Shown: positions 1-13,851, numbered from the stretch's first letter. The stretch: DNA of 64,000 nucleotides from Clavelina lepadiformis (GCF_947623445.1 NC_135244.1:6014001-6078000); one strand, 5' to 3'. The notes: generated by a model not told the origin, from the letters alone. Numbers and translations are program-made.

Positions 1-2177
1 TAATGTACAGAACAAATCGGCAGAACCAAACCATTTTCGGCTATAGGTAGCAGAGTGTTTCAAGCGCTTTGCTCGCAATATTGCGGCTCGTCATCGACAT
101 CCAATGGCACTACTGCTATAGAACGCACATAGACAAATCCTTTTGCACACGTTCTCAGATTTCCAACCTAAATCTATTTATTTTAATTTTGATAGTTTTC
201 ACAAACACAACAATAGGTTTGTATACAATTTAATGAAGTTATTTAACATTGTATACATAAAAAATGTTAATATAACTTAGGTATGCACCTTCACATGGAA
301 AAATTAGAATGACTTCTGACGATGTGATGAACTGATGTTTTTGTGTAAAGTACTTCGGCGTTGTCACTGTAAATTATTGAATTAAATTACAACAACCATA
401 CACACTAACCCCAGGCGTATTCAAATTACAATAACTGAAAGGGCTTTCGTCAATAACTAGGTTTATTAGTTGCAGTTTATTGAAAAAGTGGTTACAATTG
501 TGAAAGGTTCTACTCCAGTTCAGATTTTTTACTCTTAGTCTTCAATGGTTCAGATTCGGTTTGGGTTCAGACAAATTTAATATATTGAATTCTTGTTCTG
601 GTTTTCAAAAGACATCCGCTCAAACCGGTTTAAAGGTTTAGGTTCAGTTCCGGTTTGTCACTCTGCGTCTGATTAATACTTCTCGCTTTCTATATACAAG
701 CATGTGTATATAGAAGCATTGGTCAGATCACCTCCAATAAACATTCCACAAAGTAATAGGATGTCTATGAGTAAGGGTGACCTTTCTGAGCACAAATTTT
801 GACTCTGGACACTTTGTCAAGTTTAGTGAATTTGCTGTATAGCCTAGTGCAGAGAAGGTTATTCCACCAGGTTGGATAATATGTGGCATTTCCTTGCACC
901 GGACACCATTATTATTCGGCGGTCATTATAGCCTAATAACAACTGAGAATATAGTACATATATTTCAACGCAAAAATCGCATGTTCCAAGCTAGGCCTAT
1001 TTTTCACTGTTTTTTTGTTACCGGTACCGTAGGCCTACCTATAGTCACTTTCTAATTACGTAATTCATAACAATGATTGACCGTACCAGCTGACCGGGCA
1101 AACTTTTTATGATTTAGAACGTTTTTAAACTAAGCCTACTAAGGTCACTTTAGAATCTCTTCTACTTTTACTCTTTCACATCAAGGCCCGAATGGAAAGG
1201 AGTTAACAGGCTAATAAACAAAAAAATAAGCGAAACAAGTTGTGAAATATTAAAAGAGGGCTGGTTAATTTCTACATGACATAGTTCATACCAGTACACC
1301 GGAGTTTGAAGGATGCTCGTAGCAATGGTTAATTGGCTACTAATTATAATCATGCAAATATTGAGGATAGACTTTTAATGCATAAATACAGTTTAGTAGC
1401 TTTGACTGAGTTTTTTTTTTTAAAGCAAAATTCTTGCCTTTGTTTTCACCTGCCATGTGTTGTTTTAGACAAAATAAAAATTTTTAAATAGATATGATGG
1501 AGTACAACATTTTGCCCATAGATTGAACATTAATGAATATCTTTTGATTGCCTCAAACGATTTTTACTTGACGGGGTGAAAAATTTTGTTTTCTGGTGTG
1601 GAATCCATTGCACCATATTTTGGAGTGAAAAAGAGTGTAACTTTTCAGGAAGAATGATTTTCGCAATTTTTTTGTTTTGTTTTAAGTTAAAATTTTAGCA
1701 AAAAGCTTCTTTTTGGGAAATTACTGCCTCAAAATGAAGTTTTTGCAGTTTTTGTTTAGTCTTCTCTGCTGATTACGCATTATGAGTTTGCCAAAGACGC
1801 TATGCTAATTTCAATCTCCACAAAGAGGAGACACTGCTGTGTAAATAAGTTTTTGTTGTAGAAACAAGAGAAAAACAGAAGAACATACTGATTTTGCGGC
1901 TCCCATGGTTTCAATAAGATTGCACCAAGATGTATTTGCTTGATGCCACCTCAAGGTCAAACCAAATTTTGTGTTTAACTGTTTTGATCCTCCTGGGGTT
2001 ATACTGTACTGTAGCAGCTTTGGTTTTCGTGACCATTCAGATATTATGACTACAGTCCTAAGGTTTTAAGGTGGTCATAGAAAGTGGAGCCTACTGTATA
2101 TATAGTTAAACACTGTGGTATCTAGGTGGTGTGCTTTATTTAAAAGTATTTAACTTAAAATACACTGTTACTTTCAG
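1..2177. other. Upstream intergenic region, no gene seen
   Basis: AT-rich sequence with no open frame that I can tie to a protein family. Around 540-665 it holds a degenerate stretch rich in CGGTTT and GGTTCAG words, which may be a worn transposon remnant. The right edge ends in a 3' splice-site-like ttactttcag just before the ATP5ME start codon, so the promoter or a 5' UTR exon of that gene probably lies here. Confidence 0.4.
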
Positions 2178-2206
2178 GATTTGTTAGATTGTAGCATTAA
2201 ACTGTC

Positions 2207-3642
2207 ATGGCCACCCCGGTAAAGGTATCACCTCTGATTAAGGTAAGTTAATATTTTTATAATGCAATGGTATTTTAACTATCCCTTGATACACTACAGT
2301 CAAAATGGAAAGTTTTCTGTGTGTAGCTGATTACTATTAGCCCCTGAATTTTATTAAATCTGCAGTATACCAGATTATCCACACATTGCATGACACACAT
2401 TTTGGAACATTGCAAAAATACACTTTAACTGTTTGTTGTGCTAACTTTCCAGTCTGGCATTACAGCAGTGTGTATAGTATTGCTTATGCATTTAAAACTG
2501 TAATCGTTGAATACAGTATTCAAAGTTAAAAAATCAATGTGTGTTATACAGACCGCAAGGTATGCTCTTCTTGGACTTGGAATAATGTATGGATACAAGC
2601 ACAATGGTTAGTATAATTGTACATCTGTTTGACGCCACAAATTTTGCATCAAACATTGCTTGTGTCGAGTTTAGGTTCATGTGGGTGCAAAATCTGTCTC
2701 CGGCGTATTTGTAACAACTAATTCCAAAATGAGTATAAATTAGGATTTAGCCAACAACAACTCAAACACAAATAAATTCGAATAACAATACTGGCTTACC
2801 TGAATACAAAATTTGCTGTAAATTTAACTTCTTGGTGAGAAAGGATGATCTGGTTTTATGGCTTTTTTTAAATAAGGTTGTTTACCAAACGAATTCAAGT
2901 TATCAATTACCCTTTTAATCATTTTTGAAAGAAGGAAAATTGTGTAATGTTGTAAGTCAAGTAGAGTAACACTTTGATAACATTTTATTGCTTGGTACTG
3001 ACATAAGTTGATCTATGTGATTTTCCTATTTTACACAAAACCGCATATTTTCCAAGTGGCAAATCGGTAAAGTAAATGTCCATGTTGCGCTAAAAATGAA
3101 TTTTTGAGCTGGTGGTTGAGACTTGTACGGAATGAGTTGGACTGAACGAATCCAGATGTTACCACAGACAACAAGAATGATTCAAGACATCCTAAACTTT
3201 ACAAAAATGAATTCATTTCTGAGTCGCAAAAAATGAATGGTTATATGAATATTTTGTATTATTTAAAGAAACCCTTAAAGTGAGACGTGCAAAGGAAAGA
3301 GTGATTGAAATAGAAGCAAAGGACGAGTACCTTCGCCAGAAAAAGGAAGCTGACGATAAAGGTATTTGTATAGGTCATCGCCGTTTCTTAGGTCAATGTT
3401 TGTAGACACTGCATTGTTTGTTTTTATCTCACTCACAGAATTGCAGTCTAGCGATACATCCTATTCCAACATATGCTTGTTCTTAGTCATTTATTATACA
3501 TATCATATGGTACCATATGTGCAATGTACATGCTATTTGTTTGATAATCATATAAAGAAAGTTGTCTTATTTTTTCTCTACAGCCCGAATTGAATTTGAA
3601 AGAGATTCAATTTTATTTCAGAAGACACCACCCAAAGAATAG
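2207..3642 (+). CDS. ATP5ME: ATP synthase membrane subunit e (ATP5ME/ATP5I-like)
   Basis: Four coding exons join in phase: 2207-2242, 2552-2606, 3269-3361 and 3584-3642, giving 80 residues. The protein begins MATPVKVSPLIKTARYALLG, very close to the MVPPVQVSPLIK start of vertebrate subunit e. It continues with a short hydrophobic segment containing glycines (about residues 16-28, GLGIMYGYKH) and a charged helical tail. Subunit e is a small inner-mitochondrial-membrane protein of the Fo sector that helps ATP synthase dimerise through a glycine-rich membrane motif. The start is fixed by homology and by the ATG just 3' of an acceptor-like ttactttcag (2168-2177). That acceptor could belong to a 5' UTR intron or to spliced-leader trans-splicing, which I cannot separate. 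A polyadenylation-like AATAAA lies at about 3792. Confidence 0.88.
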
Positions 3643-5921
3643 TTCAAATTATGATTTACGTTATTTAACTGTAAATGTTTATGACATTCTGTTTTCTTTA
3701 ATGTTTTCTTCGTCGTTTGATGTCTGGCATTTGAATTACTAAAATACAATGGTGTAGAGTTGTAGTAAAAACATGAAATTGAAATGATAACAATAAATTA
3801 CCACATGCATGTTGTGAGTGCTATTTAAAAATTAAAACTTGCTATAATGCCATAGTAGGACTGAATAAATACAATATTAGAATATACCTGTGCACTATAC
3901 AACACACACTGCGCTTGCCAAATTTATGGTATTAATGTGTGAAATTGCAAATACTGACCTAATTATGAAATTTGATCAGACACAGTTATTAAGGTAGCAA
4001 ATCTGAACCAATTTGTTTATAAAATCTCTGGATTTGACTAGAAGCTTTGTTTGCACTTTATCTGCAAGGGTGCTAGTATAGAAGCACACAACCAGATGAC
4101 GTCGGAATTTAAGTAGCTGTGGCCTAGCATACAAAAGCATCTTGTGGTTGTGCAAGTACTAGACCCCTACCAAGAACTAAATGTCTCCTCACACATGTTA
4201 TCGTAACCGAGTGTATACTTCTGTTAAGAAAAAATATCAAACCATGCGGTAACGTTACTCATACTAAGCGAAGTAATGTAAAAACTGAACTGAAACAGCC
4301 AAGAATAAATCAACTTACTTCGTACACATCCTTTTAGAAAGACATACATTAAGACTGATAAATCATTGTTCTATAAACTGGCATTTCAGGTTTTACTTGT
4401 ATGAGTTTGCAATCATTTATGTTCATGCAGTTTTCAAAACATACTTACATTTCCCAATATCATCGATGTCAGTCCAAACAGCTTTATGTCCAGCAGTTCC
4501 AACTTCCATTTCTTTGTTTGTTAAACTTTTGGCACAGCTTTTTTGCGTCATTAGTTTCCACAGGCCTTGGCAAGTAGCAAGGTTTTGATGATGAGAGGCA
4601 TGAGAAATGGAGTTAGGTCCAAATGACTGGTTTTGGCAGAAAACCAGAATGGTATATATCCATGGGCCCATGCAATCCATTAACGTCCTACGTCCATTCG
4701 TATTAGTTTTTTTTGGAAGTGACTATTTCACCAGAAGTAGGCCCCTAGCCTGACACGGAAATAGTCAATTCGTTGAAATAACCTAATGCCTTCTGCCTTC
4801 CATAAAATTTGTGTTTTACGTTTTATCTGCACTAATTTGAGCCATAAATCAGAAAATCATAGGCTATAGGCATACAGTCTAAATAATGTTGAAGAACAAC
4901 ATATAACTTTGAAATATGTCTACCTCAATGACGGGGTGTATGAAAACAAGACAAATTGAAGAGTGAATAAAAACGCACGACCTAATGAGTGCAAGTATAC
5001 AAAGTTTCAGAGCGATAACATTCCACCAGTTGGCTCAAGTAATTTGATATTGTTATTTCTCTCAACTTGCAGTGCAGTGCATGACCCAGCTTGGCTTTAA
5101 AGAAACGAATTATACGAAACGAATAGTAATTCCAAGCAAAACATGTACTGTATTGCGCAAAGTGATAGAGATACAAATGACCACACTTTTATTGCTTAAT
5201 ATTTGCATACGACTGTTTCAATAAGCCTGCAAGTGTACCGGAAGAGATCAGCTCACTGGTTTTCTAAAGCTACATAAACCCAGTTTGATTTGCATCTTTA
5301 TCTCCTGAGCTTCAAGAAATGGAAGCCACCAAGAAGAATAGCATAGTACGTGAAATAGCATTAACAATATTTTACCACCAAAATAGCAAAATGTTAGCAA
5401 ATCACTAAAGCAAAAACCACCCAATGTGGTACTTGTCAACAATTAAATTTATTCTGATTAATTGCTGGTAATCATAAATGTAAGTGTTTTCTACAAAACC
5501 AATAAACTTAAAAATGACTTCCGCAAAGCCCCTGATTTTATAATATAACAATATCATTCAGGAAATATTTGGGTGTAGTCTACTGATCAGCAACGTGCAC
5601 CATTTCCTATGTAAGTCACAGTATTACTTAAACAAGTAACCGACTACTGTTTACAAGGTAAAAACTTCTTTTGGAGATAAACCAAAAAACTCTATCTCAC
5701 ATCTGGCCAGATTAATCAGTTAGTCGTAGCCATATCATTCCATGGAAAAAGCACATTTTACATGCTATTGGGTATGAAGTTGCAAAATGCAGAACACATG
5801 TCAAAAATGAAATAAAAGCAAGGAACTACATGAATATGAAAGTAGAAAATGTTTGAACATAATCATAAGAAAAAGCTAAAATAAGCTAAAAAACAGGCCC
5901 TATCGTGAAAGAATTTTGTTG
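3643..5921. other. Intergenic region between ATP5ME and ADAR, converging 3' ends
   Basis: Holds the 3' flanks of two convergent genes. The only suggestive stretch is an 85-codon minus-strand frame at 4423-4680, with a GTAAGTATG donor-like site near 4448. It matches no family I know and has no partner exon, so I do not call it a gene. Confidence 0.35.
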
Positions 5922-8900
5922 TCAGAATTCTTCTTCCTCACTTGGCTTACCCATCCACTTTCCACATCCAGCACTTTCAAATGCTTTCTTCATGACATTG
6001 CAAGTGTCCCGATAATCACTTGCATCTTGCTTCGCTTTTGCATAAGATTCATATTCTTCTTTGCATATCTGCAGTGGAGGATCAAATGTAGTTGCTATTT
6101 GATGATTGACACAGGCTAACTGAGATAGCAACGTAACAATTAATGCAAATCTGAGCCACTACACATCCACACAATTACATTGAATCGATTCTCATTGGTG
6201 ATAACATGGTCTTTTCAAGATACCAGTTGTTTTTAATCTAATTTTGAGATAAACCTTATTACCCTATTGTTTTTGTTAATATAATTTTTCATTTGTTAAA
6301 ATTGATCTTTATGAAATAAAATTGATATTATGAAATTTGATACATATAGATGCAAACCTTTTTAAATTGAGAGTAGAAAGCTGATTTGCTGACTCGAGAA
6401 ACAGGGTTGACGCATCCATATCGAGGTTCACACCTTCCTTTGGTACCATCCAGTACCTCTGGTTGCTCATCATACAAACACCAGTTCATGCTAAACTCTC
6501 TCGTTTTGATTTTTCCAGTGTCTCTCCCCGGATCTTCACCACTAACTTTAGCAACCTATTGCCAGATGAAAAAAACAAAATATTTTCTTACGTACATAAT
6601 GCAGCTGTTTGTCAAATATTTCAATATATTGTTCACTGTATGTCATTGTTTCTTAATTAGTTGTGTTCTGCACAGCTGGCATGGCATGTAACCCACCTCT
6701 GGATGATGAACTCTATACAATGAAGTTTCCTGGTTGAAGTCATAATTTTGCAAGTACGAATCCAAACGACAGCATATAGCTCTGGTCAGGTGGCCATGAT
6801 GATAAAGCATTCCAAGTGTGAGCGAGGACATGTATATCGGTTCAATAAAGTGACTCAACAGAGCACCCTAAATGAAACCATTGTTTAAAAGACCACATTC
6901 ACAAAAATAAGAAAAGACCAGCTACTAAAATGCACAAATGATAACTTTACTTTGTATGTATAATATGTTGAAATGTAAAGACAGTGAAATTGTTTAAAAT
7001 AACGAAAAACAGGTATTAAGTGGCATGATGTGTACATAAATTAATACATTTCATCAAAAAATAATTCAGTTCTACTTGGTAGCTTTTAATAAACGAGCAA
7101 TGCACATAAGCCACAAAACTATTGCACTCTAGTATCATGATAAATGCTTTGTTGAATGCAGTGGGCAATATTTTCAACAAGAAGAGAATATATAACCTGG
7201 AGGCCCAAAAAATTCCACTTTGCTATTTTGTCACTGCATGACATTGTACGTAGTCTCTCCCCCCGAAGGATTCCATCCCAGGTGGGTACATTTGCGTCAT
7301 CCTCGATTGGAATGCAACCTTCACCTATAAAGTGTATAAAGATTATACATTATAAGCAGTTAGCTCTTTTAAACTTTTTATTCTTCTTCGGCTTTCTATA
7401 AACTCAACATTAACGCTGCATCTTGGTGAGTTACAAATTGAAAACTCAATTTATATTCACTGCCGCTTCAAATAAATTCAACACTGACCATTTTCAACTT
7501 TTGTCCTCAGAATTCCTTGCTTTTTATTATCAAACAATGGCTGATGCTCTCCATGATTGAGACCCTGTGGTTCAGCTGGCCGGAGGTCGCTTTTAGTGAA
7601 AAGTGCACTGTCTCCGCACGGTGCAGTGCTTATATAGAGGTGAAACTCGACACCAGACTTTAACTGAAGCCTGAAACAAGAAAGCGAACACTGATAAATA
7701 TGCATGAGTTAACAAATTGCTTTACACTTTTACAAAGCTTGTAGTGTTGATATGCTATAAACTTAACTATTTGCTCAGCTCTACTTTTAGAAGTAAAAAT
7801 TGTGGATTACTTAACTAATCCCACAAAATTTTCTGAAAAAAGTGCACGTAAACATACAACTAAAGCTAATTCTGAGTTTATCATTGGAAATTTCATCAAT
7901 TTAAAGTGTTTTGTCAGCAACAGGGTGTGAGCAGCATCTATTATCTCAAAATTATTCATAAATATCACTTATCAAGTAATGGCTAAGTGTTAAATTTATT
8001 ATCTTCAACATAGAACATTTCATTCAGCTGCAGTTTAAGTTAAAGCAAATTTCATGAAACATAATGTTTTCAAAACGTCAATTGTTGCCTTGTTACCTAT
8101 TTTGTGAGTAACTGTAAGAAAGAATTTATCATGAAACTGAATGAGATTGACATTTGTAAGAAATTGCAACAAAAATTGTCACATATTTAAGACTTTGATG
8201 TTTAATTGAAAAAAATAGTGTTAGCGCAATACAAAAGCCGAAATGTAAACTCCAAATAAGCATTTGTTATAACTCAGTCTTATTTTCACACAAATATGGT
8301 GCCTACTTTATCAACTTCAAATTACTTAAAGTAATATTTTCCTTCACATTAACCAGGTTGCTCTGTATTCGGAAAAGCATCTAACATTTCAACGTTAAAA
8401 AAGCGTTAATTGTAACAAGGTTTCAACTCTTTTAATGATTAGATATCATAGTCATATTCACATACCGATTTCTTGTTCCACGCTCTAGTATCAGTTCCTC
8501 ATTTTGAGGATTAGTTTTGTATTCCATGAGATGTCTAAAAGAAGCATTGACATATTAATCACCAGATACTTGCCATTTAGCATTGTAATATTTAAAACCT
8601 AAACTTTATTACTATTATGACAAGCTGGTAATTTGCATATAACACTATACTTGTATAAGAATCGAACGAGGCCCCTTCTAGCAATAACTTCAGCATGACT
8701 GTCATTCACAGTGTCTCCTTGCATACTCAGCATATCCCCAGCAACACATCTGTTTCCTGTAATGCCATACAGAATGACAATTCACGACCAACTGGCAATT
8801 ATTGATAATGAATTTTATGAATCTTTTATGATCCCTCACATATTTGTCAATGGGCAGTCATAATTTTGTTTTTATCGACTTTGCTGATATTTACTTATTT

Positions 8901-11900
8901 TACTTTCTATTTAAATGCATTTACTTGCCTGAACCAATGCTAACTACAGACCACTGTCTTTCTTCCCCAGCTTCTGTATGAACACTCCGTTCCATTACAA
9001 AACCTGCGAGAATTTTTCGACCCACAATAACATCAGGTAAATCACTGCAGAGTTCTTGAAACTTTTGGTTAACGAGAATAGCCACTCTATCATGGTATGT
9101 CTTCACCTGCGAGTGGTGGTAATTCGCCTAGAGATGAAAAATGTATATAAAGAAACCTTCATTTTAGTTTGTCTAAATGAGTAAAAACCGTTTTGAAAAA
9201 GATATCGTGTGTTTTTAAAACGACATTGTTTTAAAAAAGGTTGTTTTCAGTTTCAGTTCTTACATACATCCATAACAACTATCACTAACAACTTCATCAC
9301 CAAAACTCAACACACAAAAAACCATACATAAATTACCTCTGCAGTATCTGCTGATGGAATCGATATCTTCAACGTATTAAGGGCAGATTCTGCTGCCTTT
9401 AATTTTGAGTCTTTCTTTGAAGATGCAACCACAGAGGGAAAGGTTTGAGTACCGATGACAAGAGTGGTTCCAAAGCTGAAACAAAAAGAAGGTAGTGAGG
9501 TTATGTTCGAAGCACAGCTTGCAAACAATTCTCTGAGTGCTTTTGTATCAATTTTGTCAACATCTTTAGTTACACTGATTTTTCTTGGATAGACAAACAT
9601 GGAAAATTAATAGCATTGTCTGTTCCTCAAGTGTGTGATGCTTTGGACTTCTAACTAAACTAACTTCATGGAGACAGTTGAACTACTAATTGCATCACTT
9701 TTACAAACCTATTTGGGATACCTGCGTTTGTGATCTGGTCCAAAAGTGTCACAAAAAAATTCAATTTTAAAGTTATTTGCTTGAGCATATTCATGTATGA
9801 GTGAAATTGCATTCTTGGTAGAACCCCCAGAAAACGTTGGCAGCACCATTTTATTTCCAATTTTCGTCTGATGAAAACAAATAAAAATGCCAGTTTGATG
9901 AATGCTCTTACACTTCTAAATTCAAACATCTCTTAGAAGAAACACTGTTCATATACAGTAATTTGTAATACACTTTCATACGATGAAGTAAATTCATTTT
10001 TACAAAAACATTAACATGTCTTCAGCAGCCATTTAACTGAGCAAAAACTTGGAATGCTAACCTCACGTTGAATAGCTTCATAATTCCTACCCATTCGACC
10101 TGACTGCATTAAAATTTGCAAAGCAGCTTCAGAAGCTTTTGTTTTAGCGTCTTTCTTTGAGGAACCTTCAACTGAAGGAAGTGTCTTTCTATCCAGTATA
10201 ATGACAACTGAAAACCTAACAAGATAATGATTTATAACTGATAAAGCTGAAAATTAACACTTAAAGAGTTGAAAGAAATTTGAATAAGCCATTTAACTTT
10301 TTTGGCCAACCTTTTCTTATGGTCTGGGCCACTCTCAAAGTATTTAAACTCAATAGGCAGTCGATTTGCTTGTGCATATTCATTAAGAGCAGAAACTGGA
10401 TTTTTGGATGAGGAGATACTCCCTGTAGGAGCATCGGAAACTGCTGGAAAAATATCTTAATACCTATGTTTCCAACAAACTGTACAAATTATGTCAAAAA
10501 ATATTACATTTACAAAAAAAGATGTTTTTCAGTGTAAGTAATAATTCAATAAAAAAACATAAGCAGATATACAAAAAGGTGTTTTCAATGTACTGAAATA
10601 CTTTATTTTGATTGTGCCATGTTCTCAAATATAAGACTATTTTTATTTGTGGAACCGAACTTACCATATGAACTTTCACTTGCATCACAAGGAAAACTTT
10701 CAGCAGCTTCATTGTTAAAATAAGTTGTTGTAGAGGTCTGTGCTAAGGCATCTAAACATTTACCTAATTGTTACCAAAATCAATTAACACAATCTCAAAA
10801 TACAGTTACGGTCATACAAACTTCTACAGTTTGTGTTACACTTTTACTTTCACTTTTTACTTTCACTTTTACTTCTACACTTTTACTTACCACTGGAAAA
10901 CTCATTTGCTAATTGGTTTGAAACTCTCCCAGATTCAGGTTTCACAAACAGCTCTTTTAGAGCAGGCATCAAAGTTTCAGGCTGTGGCCATAAACTCGCA
11001 CTCACACCTTGTTTATCGCTTGAAATGTCCATGTTTTCCATTCGGTCTAAGTACAGTTTTGAAAGTTGAGATGAACTTTCTTGATTCTTGGGTGACTCTA
11101 TGACATTTTCGTTGGGAATTTCTGAGCCTGGTTCCAAACCACAGTTTCTATCGTATGGGAAAACGCCAGTGGCTTCTTCAAATGTGTGGATTGGAATATG
11201 TTCAATTTTAACCACCTTGGGCAATAAATCACCACTCCCCTCAACCTCAACTACCTCTCTTGATTTGTGTTCTAAAAAGAAGTAAAATAAAACAGGTTAC
11301 TGAAGGCTACTGCAATATCTACTGGCAATTTTAGTTTATCAGCTGCATGAGTTGCAAACCAAGTTGCTTTAAGTTTATTAAATGTAATGTATCAGGAAGA
11401 TTTTGCGTGTTGTGATCAAGGTCCACCATTGTATGGGTTTCATTCTTACCTTTATATTCGATAAAATACTACGATAACAGATATATATACAGTACATACC
11501 AGACAAATTCTTCGTGATCACTGGATAAAACACTCACCAGTACAAGCTTTTTGCAAGTTCTTTCTTTCATTTCTGCATTCAATTATGGCTCGCTCCATAG
11601 CTGCTTCTGCAATTTGTGCAGAAAGCGTAGGAATGCTGTGAAATTCTGGGGCATCTACGTTACTGGAATACTCACTTAATGCTGATGGTTCTTGCTTAAA
11701 AGAGAAATCTGCTGGTTTCAGCAATCGCTCATTGGATAATGCAAACTCAACAGTGCCAAGTGATACTCCCTGATAATTCGGCTGGCAACCTTCACCAACG
11801 TTTGTGGTAGGTTGACAAGTGTTTTTTGCAACAGAATTATAGGTATATGGAGGCGTTTGTGGTCTCTGCAGTATTGTTATATTTCTTGGGGGTAAAAAAA

Positions 11901-13667
11901 CTGGTGGGTTTTGGTGTGATGCAGAAGGTCCTACATTTTGCACATAAGTTCTTTGATTACTTTGTTGTGCTGCCGTTTTATTCTGCATAATACTTCTCCC
12001 TTTTTCAAGGATTGACCATCGCGGGGGATCTTCCTTACACCTTACCACCAATCCATTGTTCATCATGCCATATAAAACCTATCAAAATCATGGAACGTCT
12101 AATGTGATTAAAAAGTGAACAAACCTGGGGCTTTAACACCCAAAATAACTAATGCAAGAGATTAACCAAACATTGTGAAAGTGAAAAGAGCAACATAACT
12201 TACATGATTAATTTGCTTTTTTGCGTAAGAAATCGTAATGTTTTTCTGGATCTGACCGAACAACATTTCACCAGGATGTGCATCAAACAAAATTTTAAGA
12301 AGATTATCTTCCAGGGCACTTTCTATTTCATGTAAAAATGATTGCATAAAATAAATATAATAAAGCTAAATTGTAATAAAGCTAACAAAAGCCAATACCC
12401 ATATATTGTACTTTCTAATAAACTTTGACAATAAAAGCAAGGATATATATATGTTACTTTTGAGTTGAAATATATTAAAAAAGATGAAGTTAAGTTCAAT
12501 CATAGTTCTGACAGAGATTAAATACTGTAAATCATACTGGTCTTATTCAACACATCAAAGTAATGCCACACAAAGAGCATAAAAATACCGTGCTGCAGTG
12601 TTGGTCGACCAGGTCCCATGCCTCTTGATGAACGTGCATGCTGATGGCTTCTAGGTCTGGACATACCCCAAGCAACAGGTCGACCAGATGTTTGATAAAC
12701 ACGTCCTCGACGATTCATCCTTAACATAAATAAAGGTCCCTACCTTAATCTTCATTCCAGAATAATCCAAACTCCCTACTAAGAACCCTTACTAAAACAT
12801 TTTGACAAATTGTTGACATTCATTCAATGCTAATAACCAAACTAACCCATAGTTTCAAAATTATAGAAAAACTTGGGAACTATAGATGGGCCAGTATCAA
12901 TTTTAAACCGACTATCTCTTTTGTGGTTGCATTATTCTGGTGTAGGCATAGAACGGGGTTCCTACACATAACGTATGTCCACATAAATTTTGGAACTAAC
13001 CCATCCTGCATGTACTACATGCAAGCTACAATAGCAAAGGGTAATCAACAAAATGTATCTAAATACATAATGTAATATATATACATACGCCATGATTGTT
13101 AAAAGCAGTTAATTTCAAGTAATATCATTTATCTAGACATAAAGAATTTTTTGCAAATTTACTCTCACCTGTTTAATGCATATAATACATTATAATTTTT
13201 GCCAGTTTTGAGCTTGTGTAGTATTTCATTAACTGTAAGAGGTCGTTTTTCACTAAAAAACAAATGACATGCCAACATATTTTTAAACCTTGCACAAAAT
13301 AAGTATGAACATAGGGGCATTTCTTAATTCAATATTGTACATGTAAACTTTAAAAAACATTAAATTACAGTTTAACAACAATACAGTAACAAAATTTACA
13401 GTGTAACAAATCCAGTAAGCTTAACAAGGAGTGAAAACAAACAATTGCAATTTCTAAACACTGAAATAATTTTGCACTTAAATTAGCCGATATACGATGA
13501 TACAATGAACTAAAATCACATAAGTATGCATATTGATAAAAACATGGTCTGTTTCATGACTGTAACACATCCTCAGACAACAGCAGTGCAATAAAAGATA
13601 GCATAGCTTAGATATCTCACCAGGATAAAAGTGTTTCTAGTCTACTTTCCCAGTCTTCTGAATCCAT
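5922..13667 (-). CDS. ADAR: ADAR1-type double-stranded-RNA adenosine deaminase with two Z-type domains
   Basis: Nineteen coding exons join with consistent phases into 1,070 residues (high to low): 13667-13621, 13252-13169, 12719-12589, 12322-12204, 12078-11538, 11271-10891, 10751-10665, 10443-10311, 10215-10062, 9867-9722, 9475-9337, 9127-8929, 8756-8651, 8534-8466, 7670-7489, 7324-7197, 6867-6697, 6555-6358, 6119-5922. The product deaminates A to I in dsRNA. Visible parts: a Z-like winged helix (residues 6-63); a Zalpha domain (about 88-151) with K122, N126, Y130, P145-P146 and W148 at the Z-DNA/RNA contact positions; a low-complexity linker; two dsRBDs (about 477-547 and 576-645), each with an SSKKD-K-KA helix; and the deaminase from about 655. 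The zinc ligands are H741 (HAE), C797 (PCGD) and C869 (SCSDK); the proton-shuttle Glu is E743; the base-flipping Glu is E841 in KVENGEG, an ADAR1-class signature. One intron is GC-AG. An in-frame upstream exon could extend the N-terminus. Confidence 0.9.
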
Positions 13668-13851
13668 TTGTATTTGACGATTCTATATGATAATTAACAA
13701 ATTAAAGTTTAGACGTAAGTTAAAAAGGGTCTCTTTTTTACTTTTAGACTCCCATAAAAGGATTGAGTACAGAGGAATTATTACACCATAATTTCTTTTC
13801 TATTACCTCATAACTTTTTCCCTTTCATGCCTTCTAGTCGGAGTGGAAGAT
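13621..13851 (-). other. ADAR first coding exon and its upstream splice acceptor
   Basis: The ATG at 13667-13665 starts [10 protein letters not shown]. On the minus strand an acceptor (tatcatatag) sits 15 nt upstream, so the ATG lies in an internal exon. The upstream exon with a GAG|GTAAGTT donor ending at 14666 would splice in phase and carry an in-frame ATG that adds a hydrophobic 21-residue start. Which ATG is used cannot be decided from DNA alone. Confidence 0.45.

Noticed and set aside
4423-4680. 85-codon minus-strand frame with plausible composition and a nearby donor
   Set aside because: No recognisable family, no partner exon, and a plus-strand frame overlaps equally well.
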